A DNA stretch of 47,190 bases, from the NCBI RefSeq assembly GCF_003977685.1, contig NZ_RYZH01000048.1:1-47190 (forward strand), read 5' to 3'. The notes under the pieces were generated by a model, which did no database searches, was not told the origin of the DNA, and was given only the letters and a program-made list of their open reading frames with translations. Numbering within the stretch: the stretch's first letter is position 1; each line of letters opens with the position of its first letter. Shown here piece after piece: positions 26,388 to 34,259 of the stretch. This stretch comes from Tautonia sociabilis. GTDB taxonomy: Bacteria > Planctomycetota > Planctomycetia > Isosphaerales > Isosphaeraceae. Position numbers and translations under genes: made by a program.

Positions 26388-26979
26388 GCGGGTTGCACCA
26401 GATGAGCGAGAGTATCGGCCGGTCCAGGAAAGCGTGCTCCGCTCCGTGCTGAGCCGTCGCCCCCACGAAGAAGCGACGGCCGAGGACGGGAACACGCTCG
26501 CCGTGATCGAAGACGGGAACGCGGTGGCCGTGGTCGAGGAGCCCTCCCCTGCCCCGTCCGCTCCGGTCATCGCTGCGGACGTTCCGGCCGCCGAGGAGAA
26601 GCCCAACGCGGCTCCTCGGCGTCGAACATCCGAGGCCCGGAGGAGTCACCAGTCCGGCCCGTCGGCGAAGCCGTCGAAGCGCAAGGAACTGGTGCGTGAG
26701 AAGCGGATGCTGCTCTCGCGCGAGGAGGAGGAAGAGCTTGAGACGCTCGTGAGCGAGATCGCCCGGGACCTCGGCGTGCGGGTGAAGACGAGCAATGTGC
26801 TCCGAGCCTGCGTCGCCCTGCTCTTCAACGTGAAGGATGAGCTTCGCAAGCAATGCCGCCGGACGCAGTTCTCGAAGCGGCCGCGCTACAACGAGCAGAC
26901 CTCCATCGCCAACTTCGAGGAGAACATCGCCCGGCTCCTGGACACCGCCGTTCGCAACACGAAATCCTATGACCGCTGA
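26380..26979 (+). CDS. ParA partner, probable ribbon-helix-helix DNA-binding protein
   Basis: A 199-residue protein overlapping parA by 8 bp (ATG 26380). The N-terminal 100 residues are low-complexity and charged; a basic stretch (SKRKELVREKRMLL) leads into EEELETLVSEIARDLGVRVK and TSNVLRACVALLFNV, arranged like a ribbon-helix-helix fold. There are no ParB-family motifs. By position it is the centromere-binding partner of ParA, likely binding the adjacent TCGCGATATCGCGA palindromes and perhaps repressing the operon. The fold assignment is by eye. The palindrome cluster B starts 3 bp after its stop. Confidence 0.65.
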   Translation: MAKRVAPDEREYRPVQESVLRSVLSRRPHEEATAEDGNTLAVIEDGNAVAVVEEPSPAPSAPVIAADVPAAEEKPNAAPRRRTSEARRSHQSGPSAKPSKRKELVREKRMLLSREEEEELETLVSEIARDLGVRVKTSNVLRACVALLFNVKDELRKQCRRTQFSKRPRYNEQTSIANFEENIARLLDTAVRNTKSYDR

Positions 26980-26981
26980 CC

Positions 26982-27155
26982 GTTCTCGCGATATCGCGTT
27001 ATCGCGACAGCGTGCTCTGGCGATATCGCGAGAACACTTCGGTGTTCTGCGGAAATGACTGAATTCTTAGGACTTACGTCGTTGTGTCCTCGCGATATCG
27101 CGAGAACAGAGCAGGCGTTATCGCGATAACAGGAGGCGTGTTCTCGCGATAACGG
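26982..27155. repeat. TCGCGATATCGCGA palindrome cluster B
   Basis: Five related units directly after the ParA partner gene: 26982-27010, 27017-27037, 27087-27109, 27117-27132 and 27139-27155. The first three carry the full CGCGATATCGCG core or most of it; the last two are half-sites around TCGCGATAAC. Half-site flanks of GTTCTCG/CGAGAAC recur. This is the densest copy group and the best centromere candidate. The rest of the gap to 27336 shows no gene. Confidence 0.8.
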
Positions 27156-27336
27156 AAGGCCCGTTTCTCGAGCATCGAAGGCCCATCAGGCGGGGCAGGG
27201 GAGGGGGGTAGCAAGGGGCGCCGGGAATCCGAGCAAAGGAGCAAATGCGTCCGGCCCGCCAAAGTCGCCCGATCTCCAGAGCCGAAAGCAGGACAGGTGC
27301 AAAGCGGAATCGCTCGGCGAGCCACAGGAGGCGACG

Positions 27337-27615
27337 ATGCAGCCGGAGCCCGGAAATCAGAAGGGGCGAAAGAGCAGGGGAGCCAAGACACCCAAGAGCA
27401 AGGGCGCGGAGAAGGTCAAATGCAGCCTGCTCCTTTCCCCGGAGAACGATCTTCGCCTGACCGTCCTCGCGGCCATGCGCGGGACCGACCGATCGGGCCT
27501 GATCAACACGATCCTCGACGAGGCCCTCCGGGGAGTGGTCATCAGCTTGCGAGGCTCCCTCGCGGACGGAGCAGGGGAGGGCCCTCAGGAGGAGCCGCAG
27601 AGCGGGGCAGCCTGA
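27337..27615 (+). CDS. Small probable ribbon-helix-helix protein
   Basis: A 92-residue protein: a Lys/Gly-rich start (MQPEPGNQKGRKSRGAKTPK), then VKCSLLLSPENDLRLTVLAA and TDRSGLINTILDEALRGVV, which fits a strand-helix-helix DNA-binding fold. ATG 27337 has AGGAGG at 27327-27332. It lies between palindrome clusters B and C, so it may bind them as repressor or second partition factor. It resembles the ParA partner only in general layout. The assignment is by eye and could be wrong. Confidence 0.55.
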   Translation: MQPEPGNQKGRKSRGAKTPKSKGAEKVKCSLLLSPENDLRLTVLAAMRGTDRSGLINTILDEALRGVVISLRGSLADGAGEGPQEEPQSGAA

Positions 27616-28020
27616 GCGACTCCAGGGAGCGAAATTCGCAGTCCTGTCCTCGCGACATCGCGATAACGCGATATCGCGTTATCGCGAGAACAAAGAGGGC
27701 CGGGCGGACGAACGGGAGCGGGCCGCGGATCCCCGGGAATGCCGAACAGCACGGGAATCGGAATGGCTTCTCTCGGCCCCAGGATTCGCCAGGAGCGAAA
27801 AACAATGGTCGGGGTAGGGGGAAGGCTATCGGAGTGGCCGATCGTGCAGCCTGGCGCGATCAAGGGGCTCAGGATCGGCATCAGGGTGGGCGGTTGGGGA
27901 GCATGCCCGGTCTACCGGACAATCGAATGAGTTCAATCCTGCGGTGCAGGCAAGTTATGTAGAGGCGACCGAGAGCGAGTCGACCCGGACCGAGATCCCG
28001 ACGCCCGAGGCATTCCGCCC
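27616..28020. other. Gap containing palindrome cluster C
   Basis: A 405-bp gap. Cluster C occupies 27647-27692; the remainder is GC-rich with short open frames that lack ribosome-binding sites and family resemblance. Nothing else was recognised. Confidence 0.5.
27647..27692. repeat. TCGCGATATCGCGA palindrome cluster C
   Basis: A 46-bp compound palindrome made of overlapping units: TCGCGACATCGCGATAACG followed by CGATATCGCGTTATCGCGAG. It shares the GTTATCGCGAGAACA end with copies in clusters A and B. It lies after the small DNA-binding protein gene at 27337-27615. Confidence 0.8.
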
Positions 28021-29145
28021 ATGCCCAGAAGTCCCGCACCGAAGGAGCTGACCGCCTATGCTCGCACGACGTTGACCCGTTCGGGGATCCTGGAGGGCCT
28101 CGGGGCCCTGCCGACCTGGGCCGCGATCGCCCTGGCCACCCGCAGTCTGATGCGAATGGACACGCTGGTCAGACCCCAGCAGCGGGCGAAGCAGCGCCAC
28201 GAGGAGGTGGTCGCCCTGGGCCGTCGCCTCGCGGAGGGCCTTGAGGAGCCTCGACCGGCGGACACGGCCGCCATCGAGGAGCTGCTGAACAAGATCTACC
28301 CGCCCGAGGACCAGCGCAGGCGCTCGCTCGTGGACCTGCTCCGGGCCGTCCGTGACCACGAGCACGAGCATCGCGAGGACTGCATCCGACACTCCTTCGA
28401 CGCGATTGTCCATTCCATCGCCGCGGCGGCGGCGGAGGTCGAGGAGGACCTCCGCAGGGAGGAACTCGCGCGCTTGAGTAACGAGACAAAACGGGATTAC
28501 ATAACCATTAGCCGCGAGGCGGGCGGGCACCGGATCTCCCTCGCCGAAAGCGATGTGCTCGGTCCCCTGTTCGCTTTCCCCCCGCCGGAGCCCGAGGCGC
28601 AGCACCAGGCGGAGAGGAAGCGGCGGCGGGAGACCCGGCGACGCCAGTCCCAGAAGGAACGTGAACGACAGAAGCTAAGGATGGCCCAGCTCGGCGAAGA
28701 CAGACGGGATGTCACGGGAATACCGGAATTGGCCGGTGAGATGATTGCTCGCCCATCGGCCGCGGAGACGGTCTTGGCAACGATCAGGGATATGGACGAC
28801 GAGCTTGATCCGGTCCGCAAGGCGCTCGTCCCGAAGCTTGAGGCCCTGCTCGAACAGATGCATAGGCTCGGCAACCTCGGCGACTACGATGAAAATTCAA
28901 AGATCGTAGAAAAGATAAACGAATATGCTTCGATATGTAGGATGCGGCTGACGTACACCGACCCGGACAAGGGGCTGGAAAACTTGCCGGTGCACCTCGA
29001 CTGCCGACAAAAGGCTGGCTATCCGACCGGCGGCTTCAGGATACGAGCTGGCGACAGGAAGCAAACGGAAATCAACACCAGGAAAGATTTCCCGTCCCTG
29101 AATTTATCGCCGATCCCGGATGTCCCTGTCCCCTCGGGAAAATGA
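28021..29145 (+). CDS. Unknown protein with charged coiled-coil middle
   Basis: A 374-residue protein, no family recognised. An N-terminal helical part (SGILEGLGALPTWAAIALAT) is followed by a very Arg/Glu-rich stretch (AERKRRRETRRRQSQKERER, about 205-230) likely to form a long helix, and a C-terminal part (PVRKALVPKLEALLEQMHRL). The last third uses more A- and T-ending codons (AAT, ATA, AAA) than neighbouring genes, hinting at a composite origin. The ribosome-binding site is weak. It sits between the partition and mobilization regions and could belong to either, or to neither. Confidence 0.6.
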   Translation: MPRSPAPKELTAYARTTLTRSGILEGLGALPTWAAIALATRSLMRMDTLVRPQQRAKQRHEEVVALGRRLAEGLEEPRPADTAAIEELLNKIYPPEDQRRRSLVDLLRAVRDHEHEHREDCIRHSFDAIVHSIAAAAAEVEEDLRREELARLSNETKRDYITISREAGGHRISLAESDVLGPLFAFPPPEPEAQHQAERKRRRETRRRQSQKERERQKLRMAQLGEDRRDVTGIPELAGEMIARPSAAETVLATIRDMDDELDPVRKALVPKLEALLEQMHRLGNLGDYDENSKIVEKINEYASICRMRLTYTDPDKGLENLPVHLDCRQKAGYPTGGFRIRAGDRKQTEINTRKDFPSLNLSPIPDVPVPSGK

Positions 29146-29173
29146 CCGAAATCCGGTGGGAAAATCGAAAATT

Positions 29174-29207
29174 CCCCTGACAGGGGATTGAAATCCCATC
29201 TCAGGGG
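29174..29207. promoter_or_regulatory. Nested operator-like palindrome
   Basis: Outer arms CCCCTGA and TCAGGGG enclose inner arms GGGAT and ATCCC (29184-29197 region). It overlaps the -35 box of the promoter at 29188-29215. The left part, TGACAGGGGATT (29178-29189), recurs exactly at 24925-24936 in the other control region, which suggests a shared regulator. Confidence 0.5.
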
Positions 29208-29215
29208 ACTATAGT
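29188..29215 (+). promoter_or_regulatory. Candidate promoter of mobilization operon
   Basis: TTGAAA (29188-29193), a 16-bp spacer, then TATAGT (29210-29215). It lies 213 bp before the first gene of the co-directional mobilization cluster and overlaps the nested palindrome at 29174-29207, so repression by a bound dimer is likely. The remainder up to 29427 holds no gene. Confidence 0.5.
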
Positions 29216-29427
29216 GGGGCAGTGAGGTTATCCTCGCCTGTCGAGCAGATGGAGCGGGCATCGACGTCTCGGTGCGCTCGCCCGACCAGCGAGGACGATT
29301 CCTCGCTTCCTGACCGGCCCGGAGAGTCCCTCTCGGCCGCCCCGTAGAACCTGCGCCCCCATTTCCCGAGGCCTCGCCGCCCGGCGAGCCGTCCCCCGTC
29401 CGCCCGGTGGATTTGGAGTCCGCAGCC

Positions 29428-29913
29428 ATGAATTTGAATCTCATCGCTCGGCCGCTGGCCGACTGGTTCCGCGACCTCTGCCAGCGGTATTTCTTCGCCG
29501 GTGTCAGCGTCTCGGCGGAGAAGGCCGTGGCGGACCTCGAATCGGAATCCGTCGAGGTCAAGAAGGATCGTCTCCGGACGGCCCTGGAGGCCCTCGACTA
29601 CGCCCGACAGATCGACACCGAGGGGGACGAGTACAAGGAGCGGGTGCTCGCCGAGTACCGCGAGGACGTGCTGGCCGTCCGCGGCCTCACGGCCGACGTG
29701 ATCGCCGGCCGCACCCCGTTCGCCGAGGGCCGGGAGGCCCTGCGGGACCTCCCTCCCGCGTCGGGCGGCTCCGCGACGAGCTTGCCCGACGCGTCGCCGA
29801 AGGCGATCACGCAGGCCGACGGGCCGCCGTCGGCCCCGGCCGATCCGCCCCGCCGCAAGCGAGGCCGACCCCCGAAGCACCGCCCGCAGCCGGAGCCCGG
29901 CATGGAGGTGTGA
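29428..29913 (+). CDS. Unknown protein with AT-hook-like tail
   Basis: A 161-residue protein, first of the mobilization cluster. The helical N-terminal half (ARPLADWFRDLCQRYFFAGV, LRTALEALDYARQIDTEGDE) has no recognised family; the end contains RRKRGRPPKHR, an AT-hook-like minor-groove binding motif. ATG 29428 is preferred to GTG 29407, with GGAG at 29414-29417. The AT-hook and its place before coupling protein and relaxase suggest a DNA-processing accessory, for instance in the relaxosome. The stop is immediately followed by the next start (TGATG). Confidence 0.55.
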   Translation: MNLNLIARPLADWFRDLCQRYFFAGVSVSAEKAVADLESESVEVKKDRLRTALEALDYARQIDTEGDEYKERVLAEYREDVLAVRGLTADVIAGRTPFAEGREALRDLPPASGGSATSLPDASPKAITQADGPPSAPADPPRRKRGRPPKHRPQPEPGMEV

Positions 29914-30377
29914 TGGGGGACCGCGGCGTGGAATCCCGGCCGACGCCGGGGGAGGGGGGCATCGCCGCGGGGCGTGCCGACGCCCACGCCCCGCCCGACG
30001 AGGACCCGCCGGTCAGTCCCGGGCGATCCTCGTCGGAGGCGACCGAGCCCCGGTTCCGCCGTCGCGGCCGGACGGCGGAACCGCCCCGCCGCCGGAAGCA
30101 ACTCGTCATGGTCGCCGCGGTGCTGGTGGCCTTCGCCCTGATGCGGGGCCGCGGCCCGGAGCCCCCGCCGCAACCGGCCCCTCCGATCCGGGGAGAGACC
30201 TTCCTCGACTGGATGGCCCGCGAGGACCAGCGCCGGGCCGAGCGCTACGAGGGGCGTTTTCAAGGCTGGACGCTCAGCACAGAGCAGGAGGTGGATCACC
30301 CCGCCACACGACGGCGCAACCGCTTGCAGCGGTTTCTCGACGACCTTGTCACGGCATTTCGCTCACTGGCCCACTGA
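29913..30377 (+). CDS. Single-pass membrane protein, unknown
   Basis: A 154-residue protein with a Pro/Arg-rich N-terminal cytoplasmic part, one membrane helix (about 67-82, KQLVMVAAVLVAFALM) and a short C-terminal domain (GETFLDWMAREDQRRAERYE). ATG at 29913 overlaps the stop of the preceding gene by one base and has GGAGG just upstream. The end motif FLDWMAREDQ loosely resembles FLEYVESQGQ of the small membrane protein at 33690-34226, suggesting a related role. It is probably a structural or adaptor part of the transfer apparatus; function unknown. Confidence 0.6.
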   Translation: MGDRGVESRPTPGEGGIAAGRADAHAPPDEDPPVSPGRSSSEATEPRFRRRGRTAEPPRRRKQLVMVAAVLVAFALMRGRGPEPPPQPAPPIRGETFLDWMAREDQRRAERYEGRFQGWTLSTEQEVDHPATRRRNRLQRFLDDLVTAFRSLAH

Positions 30378-30389
30378 GAGGAACGGACC

Positions 30390-31607
30390 ATGTCACGGCA
30401 ACCGGAACGCAGGATGGCCCGGGGTTTCTGGCTTCCCGGGCTGCTCAGCAACGTCGTCCTCGCCCTCGTCCCCGCCTCGGCCGCGGCGTGGCAGTATCCC
30501 GTCTACGATGGGACCCCCGCGCTCGTCCGCAACTCCCATGGGCCCGCCCGCACCCCCGGGGAGGAGCAGACGATCCAGGATCGCCTCCTGCGAGAGGCGA
30601 TGATTCGTCGGGTGATGGTCCGAGCCGCCTCCACGGACGCCGCTCCGGACCCGTTCGGGCAGCCCTTGCCGGGCATCGGCGAGGAGGGGCCCGCAGGCGG
30701 GGGGCCATCCGGCCCCGGGCCGAGGGACCCGAACTCCGGCCCGCCGCCCGCGGCCGAGGCCCCCGCACCGGAACCGTCCCTGCAAGAGAAAGCGGGGCGG
30801 GCGAGCGCGGCCGCGGCCAAGTCGGCCCAGCAGGTCCAGGGGCAGCTCACCCGGATCCGCCAGGCGATCGAGCAGGCCATCGCCGCCCATGAGCGAGCCC
30901 CGGCCTTCGACCCGGTCCGGGAGAACCACCGCATCCGGTATTTCGAGCGGCTGCTCGCCGAGGCCGTCCGGCTGGGGGAGCAGGCCACGGCGGACGAGGT
31001 CGCCCTGCGTCGCAGCTTCGAGACCTGGAAGAAGGCGTCGGGCGCGGCGGCGACGTTCTTCCGCGAGGCCGAGGCCCATTTCCGGGCCAAGGCGGAGCAG
31101 GAGCCGTACGCCCGGGCCAGTTCGATGTATGCCAAGACCGCCGACTGGTATGCCGCCCGGGCGGCCCGGCATGAGCTGCGTTCGCAGCTCGTGGTCCCGT
31201 CCGAGTTCGGCGAGCAGATGCAAGAGCTTCAGGCGATGACGGCCGCGAGTCGAGAGCTGCTCACCTGGGTGCGCAACGATGAATACTACCTGGAAGACGG
31301 GGCGGGCATCGAGGCGGATCTGGCGGCCTTCCTGTCCGCCTTCTCGGCCGTCGGCGACGTCCTGAGCAGTTGGACGGAGAAGTTGCTCGAAGACATGGCG
31401 GAACCGGAGTCCAGGCCGTCGGCCGAGCCGGAGGCCGAGTCCGCGCCGCCGACGGAAAAGACCGCGGGGCAGCCCGTGGAACGGTTCACGAGCGGGACCG
31501 CTCGCCCCCGGGTGCGTCCCGCGTCGTGGTCGGAGGCGACGCCCCTCGCGTTGCCGCCGACCGGCGGAGCCGGAGGGGATTTCCTCGACCACGTCGCCGG
31601 GGACTGA
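30390..31607 (+). CDS. Exported coiled-coil protein, unknown
   Basis: A 405-residue protein with a probable signal peptide (GFWLPGLLSNVVLALVPASAA, near residues 12-32). A Pro/Gly-rich linker (about 80-130) precedes a long helical region (EKAGRASAAAAKSAQQVQGQ, FRAKAEQEPYARASSMYAKT), then a disordered tail. The head is reminiscent of VirB5/TrbJ-type minor pilus proteins (signal peptide, YDGTPALVRN and long helices), but this is only a loose likeness. It sits 12 bp after the upstream gene, within the mobilization operon. Confidence 0.55.
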   Translation: MSRQPERRMARGFWLPGLLSNVVLALVPASAAAWQYPVYDGTPALVRNSHGPARTPGEEQTIQDRLLREAMIRRVMVRAASTDAAPDPFGQPLPGIGEEGPAGGGPSGPGPRDPNSGPPPAAEAPAPEPSLQEKAGRASAAAAKSAQQVQGQLTRIRQAIEQAIAAHERAPAFDPVRENHRIRYFERLLAEAVRLGEQATADEVALRRSFETWKKASGAAATFFREAEAHFRAKAEQEPYARASSMYAKTADWYAARAARHELRSQLVVPSEFGEQMQELQAMTAASRELLTWVRNDEYYLEDGAGIEADLAAFLSAFSAVGDVLSSWTEKLLEDMAEPESRPSAEPEAESAPPTEKTAGQPVERFTSGTARPRVRPASWSEATPLALPPTGGAGGDFLDHVAGD

Positions 31608-31666
31608 GCCGGGCCCGCCCCACGCCCTTACCCCGGAAGGATCGATGGACCCGAGGAGTACCGACG

Positions 31667-32173
31667 ATGGGCGCCGTGCTCCTGCGGTACTTGCGCTGGC
31701 TGTCCCATGCGCTGCCCCGGTGGGCGGCGGTGGGGATCCTGCTGATTGTCTGGCACGGGTTCCTGGTCGCCGTGGCGATGAGGGATGCGGCGTCCATCAG
31801 CATCCTGGTCGGGCTGCTCATCCTCGCCCGGGTCGTGTTGCCCGGGGTGGTCCGGGCGGCCGGGACGCTGATCGTGGCCGCCTCCGACCGGCTGCTTTGC
31901 CTGGGCATCCGGCTCGGGGGCATCGCCGCCGGTCTCTCGCTCCTCTGGGCCGGGTATGTGGGGGCCGGGGAGGCGATCGCCGCGGTCGTGGGCGCGATCC
32001 TGCTCGGCGTGATTTCTCTCGTCATCTTCGCGCTCTACGTCCACGTCGTGGTGGTCCTGGCCGGGCTGGATACCCTCCCGCAGGTCCCCGTCCGCATGCC
32101 CCGAGGGTTGCCGGGCGTGCCGTCGTTCGGGCCCTCGCTCAAGGACCAGTGGAGGAGGCAGCAACGACGATGA
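31667..32173 (+). CDS. Multi-pass membrane protein, unknown
   Basis: A 168-residue hydrophobic protein with about four membrane helices (AVGILLIVWHGFLVAVAM, ISILVGLLILARVVLPGVV, LGGIAAGLSLLWAGYVG, AVVGAILLGVISLVIFALYV) and a basic cytoplasmic tail (LKDQWRRQQRR). ATG 31667 has GAGGAG at 31653-31658. Its stop overlaps the coupling-protein start (ATGA). The coupling protein itself starts without membrane helices, whereas VirD4/TraD proteins normally have an N-terminal membrane anchor, so this gene may supply the anchor in trans. That is inference from architecture and overlap. Confidence 0.65.
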   Translation: MGAVLLRYLRWLSHALPRWAAVGILLIVWHGFLVAVAMRDAASISILVGLLILARVVLPGVVRAAGTLIVAASDRLLCLGIRLGGIAAGLSLLWAGYVGAGEAIAAVVGAILLGVISLVIFALYVHVVVVLAGLDTLPQVPVRMPRGLPGVPSFGPSLKDQWRRQQRR

Positions 32174-33693
32174 TCCGCGACGCGGCCCGGGGGATCTGGG
32201 CCACCCTCATCGGCCTCCCGGACCCGGCGTGGCTCCGGACGCACACCATGCAGGTGGCCAACGCCCGGGTGCCGCGGAGCGTGGACCGGGGCCACTTCGC
32301 CCTGATCGGCTCGACGGGTTCGGGCAAGTCGACGCTGCTGGAGATCCTGATCGCCAGCATCTTCGAGCACCTCCCCGGCGAGGACGAGCTGGACCTCTTC
32401 AACGCCTTCATCTTCGACCCGCAGAACGACCTGTACCGCTCGCTGCTGGCGATGGACCTGCCGGTGGAGGTCGTCCTGACGAACGTGCTCGACTCTCGGG
32501 GCTGGGCCTGGGACATGTGCCGGGACGTGACCGACCCGGCCGGTGCCTGGCAGTTCGCCTACGCCGCGCTGCCCGAGGACCCGAGCGGGACGGACAACAA
32601 GTTCTACTCCGACGCCCCGCGGCACGTCTTCGCCGCCGTGCTGAGGGAGCTGGTCAATCGCAAGGTGCCGTGGACGCTGCGGCTGGCCTACCTGCTGGCG
32701 ATGCACGAGACGTACGCCGAGGAACTCTGCCGCACCTCGACCGATCCCGGCGTCCGGAGGACCTTGCGGCTGTTCAACCCGGACCAGGGGGCCACGAAGG
32801 CCAACATCGACTCCTCGCTGCTGACCAAGCTGGCCAACCTGGAGACATACGCCGCGCTGATGGAGCACGCCCGGCGGCGGTTCAGCCTGGACGAGCTGGT
32901 CCGGGGCGAGGCCGTGATGGTCGCCGGGGGCGACTTCCAGTTCAACCACGTCATCGGCCCGATGAATTACCTGATGCTCACGGTCCTCAAGCAGAAGCTC
33001 ATCGGGCAGGAGAAGAGCGAGCGGAGGCGGCATTACGTCTTCATCGACGAATTCGCCGCCCTCAACTACAACCGGCCCGCCGAGGAGGTCGAGGACTTCT
33101 TCGTCCGGGGCCGGAGCCGAGGCGTGCGTATCGGGATCGTCATCCACACGCCGGAGCAGTTGGTGCACCTCTACGGCAAGCCGAAGACCAACGTCATCCT
33201 GGGGCAGTGCCAGTCGAAGCTCATCCTGAAGGTCTCCGACCCGGACGGGGCCCAGTATTGCTCGCAATTGCTGGGGCACGTGCACGGCTACGAGTGGACG
33301 AGCAGCGTGAGCGTGAGCCAGAGCCGGGCGATCGGCCAGCAGCCCTCGACCACGCACGGCACGTCCGCCCAGGAGACCTTCGCCGACTATCCGCTGGTCC
33401 ACCCCGACGAGATCATGGACCTCCCCCTGGCGAGCCTGGAGCACGGCTTTCACGGCTTCGCCATCGTCCCGGGCGCGACCGGCACGCACAAGTGGCGGTT
33501 CCACCTGACGCCGGAGTGGCTGGCCGAGCACGTCGTGCCAACGGCCGAGCACGTCCGTTCCTACGAATCCTGCCGACGGCCCGGGCACCAGCAGCGGCTG
33601 ACGGACCTGACCCGCACCGAGGTCGAGCGGCTCGGGCTCTCGTTCGACCCGAAGAGCGACCGGCTCCCCTTGCCCGACCAGGAGGCCCCATGA
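32170..33693 (+). CDS. Type IV coupling protein, VirD4/TraD-like ATPase
   Basis: A 507-residue conjugative coupling ATPase. Walker A is GSTGSGKS at 47-54, and Walker B is YVFIDEFAAL from about 289. IFDPQNDLYRS, GDFQFNHVIGPMNYLML and FFVRGRSRGVRIGIVIHTPE are typical of the TraD/TraG/VirD4 family. It joins relaxase-bound DNA to the transfer channel at the inner membrane. It has no N-terminal membrane helices of its own (see the preceding gene). ATGA overlaps occur at both ends, so it is translated together with its neighbours. No VirB4-type ATPase is in the window. Confidence 0.88.
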   Translation: MIRDAARGIWATLIGLPDPAWLRTHTMQVANARVPRSVDRGHFALIGSTGSGKSTLLEILIASIFEHLPGEDELDLFNAFIFDPQNDLYRSLLAMDLPVEVVLTNVLDSRGWAWDMCRDVTDPAGAWQFAYAALPEDPSGTDNKFYSDAPRHVFAAVLRELVNRKVPWTLRLAYLLAMHETYAEELCRTSTDPGVRRTLRLFNPDQGATKANIDSSLLTKLANLETYAALMEHARRRFSLDELVRGEAVMVAGGDFQFNHVIGPMNYLMLTVLKQKLIGQEKSERRRHYVFIDEFAALNYNRPAEEVEDFFVRGRSRGVRIGIVIHTPEQLVHLYGKPKTNVILGQCQSKLILKVSDPDGAQYCSQLLGHVHGYEWTSSVSVSQSRAIGQQPSTTHGTSAQETFADYPLVHPDEIMDLPLASLEHGFHGFAIVPGATGTHKWRFHLTPEWLAEHVVPTAEHVRSYESCRRPGHQQRLTDLTRTEVERLGLSFDPKSDRLPLPDQEAP

Positions 33694-34226
33694 GCAGCCA
33701 ACTGCCCCAACGTCTCTCCCCCGTCGACCTGGCCCCCGGCCGGTCGCAGACGCCGATGCCGACGCCCCCGGGCCCCGCGGGGGTGCAGCGGGTGGACGCC
33801 CGCCCCGTACCGGCACCGGCCCCCGAGGCCAAGGGCCGCGACCTGACCGCCAGCTCGCTCACGGTCGGCGAGATCCGCGGCGAGCGCGTCAACGTCACCG
33901 TCAATCACTACCACGGGCCCGTGACCAATCTGCTGCGGCAGGAGGTGGTGCAGCAGGTCGCATGGAGCCGGGTCGACAGCCGCCCCGCCCCCGCCCCGGA
34001 GCGACACCTCGGCTCAGACGTCCGGGCATCGTCGGAGGGCGGGGCCCTCCGCGTCCTGGTCGTCGGGCTGGTGGCGTTCACGGCCTTCAGCTCCGTGCTG
34101 GTGTTGGCCTATCGGGCCCTCGTGGCCCCGGCCCCCACCACGGTGATCGTGCCGACGGCCGAGGGGCCCGCGGAGCGACCGATGCCCCGCACGTTCCTCG
34201 AGTACGTGGAGAGCCAGGGGCAGTGA
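33690..34226 (+). CDS. Single-pass membrane protein, unknown
   Basis: A 178-residue protein overlapping the coupling-protein stop (ATGA). A Pro-rich N-terminal region is followed by GERVNVTVNHYHGPVTNLLR, one membrane helix (about 127-150, LVVGLVAFTAFSSVLVLAY) and a tail ending FLEYVESQGQ. No family is recognised. Tight coupling to the VirD4-like ATPase suggests a partner in the same complex. The next gene, the relaxase, starts 33 bp downstream. Confidence 0.6.
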   Translation: MSSQLPQRLSPVDLAPGRSQTPMPTPPGPAGVQRVDARPVPAPAPEAKGRDLTASSLTVGEIRGERVNVTVNHYHGPVTNLLRQEVVQQVAWSRVDSRPAPAPERHLGSDVRASSEGGALRVLVVGLVAFTAFSSVLVLAYRALVAPAPTTVIVPTAEGPAERPMPRTFLEYVESQGQ

Positions 34227-34259
34227 CATCGCCCGGCCCTGGGCCAGGGGAGGGGGACC

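Noticed and set aside
24923..27692. CRISPR array formed by the TCGCGATATCGCGA repeats
   Set aside because: Spacing is irregular, units overlap, and the repeats are palindromic operators rather than direct repeats with unique equal-length spacers; no cas genes are adjacent.
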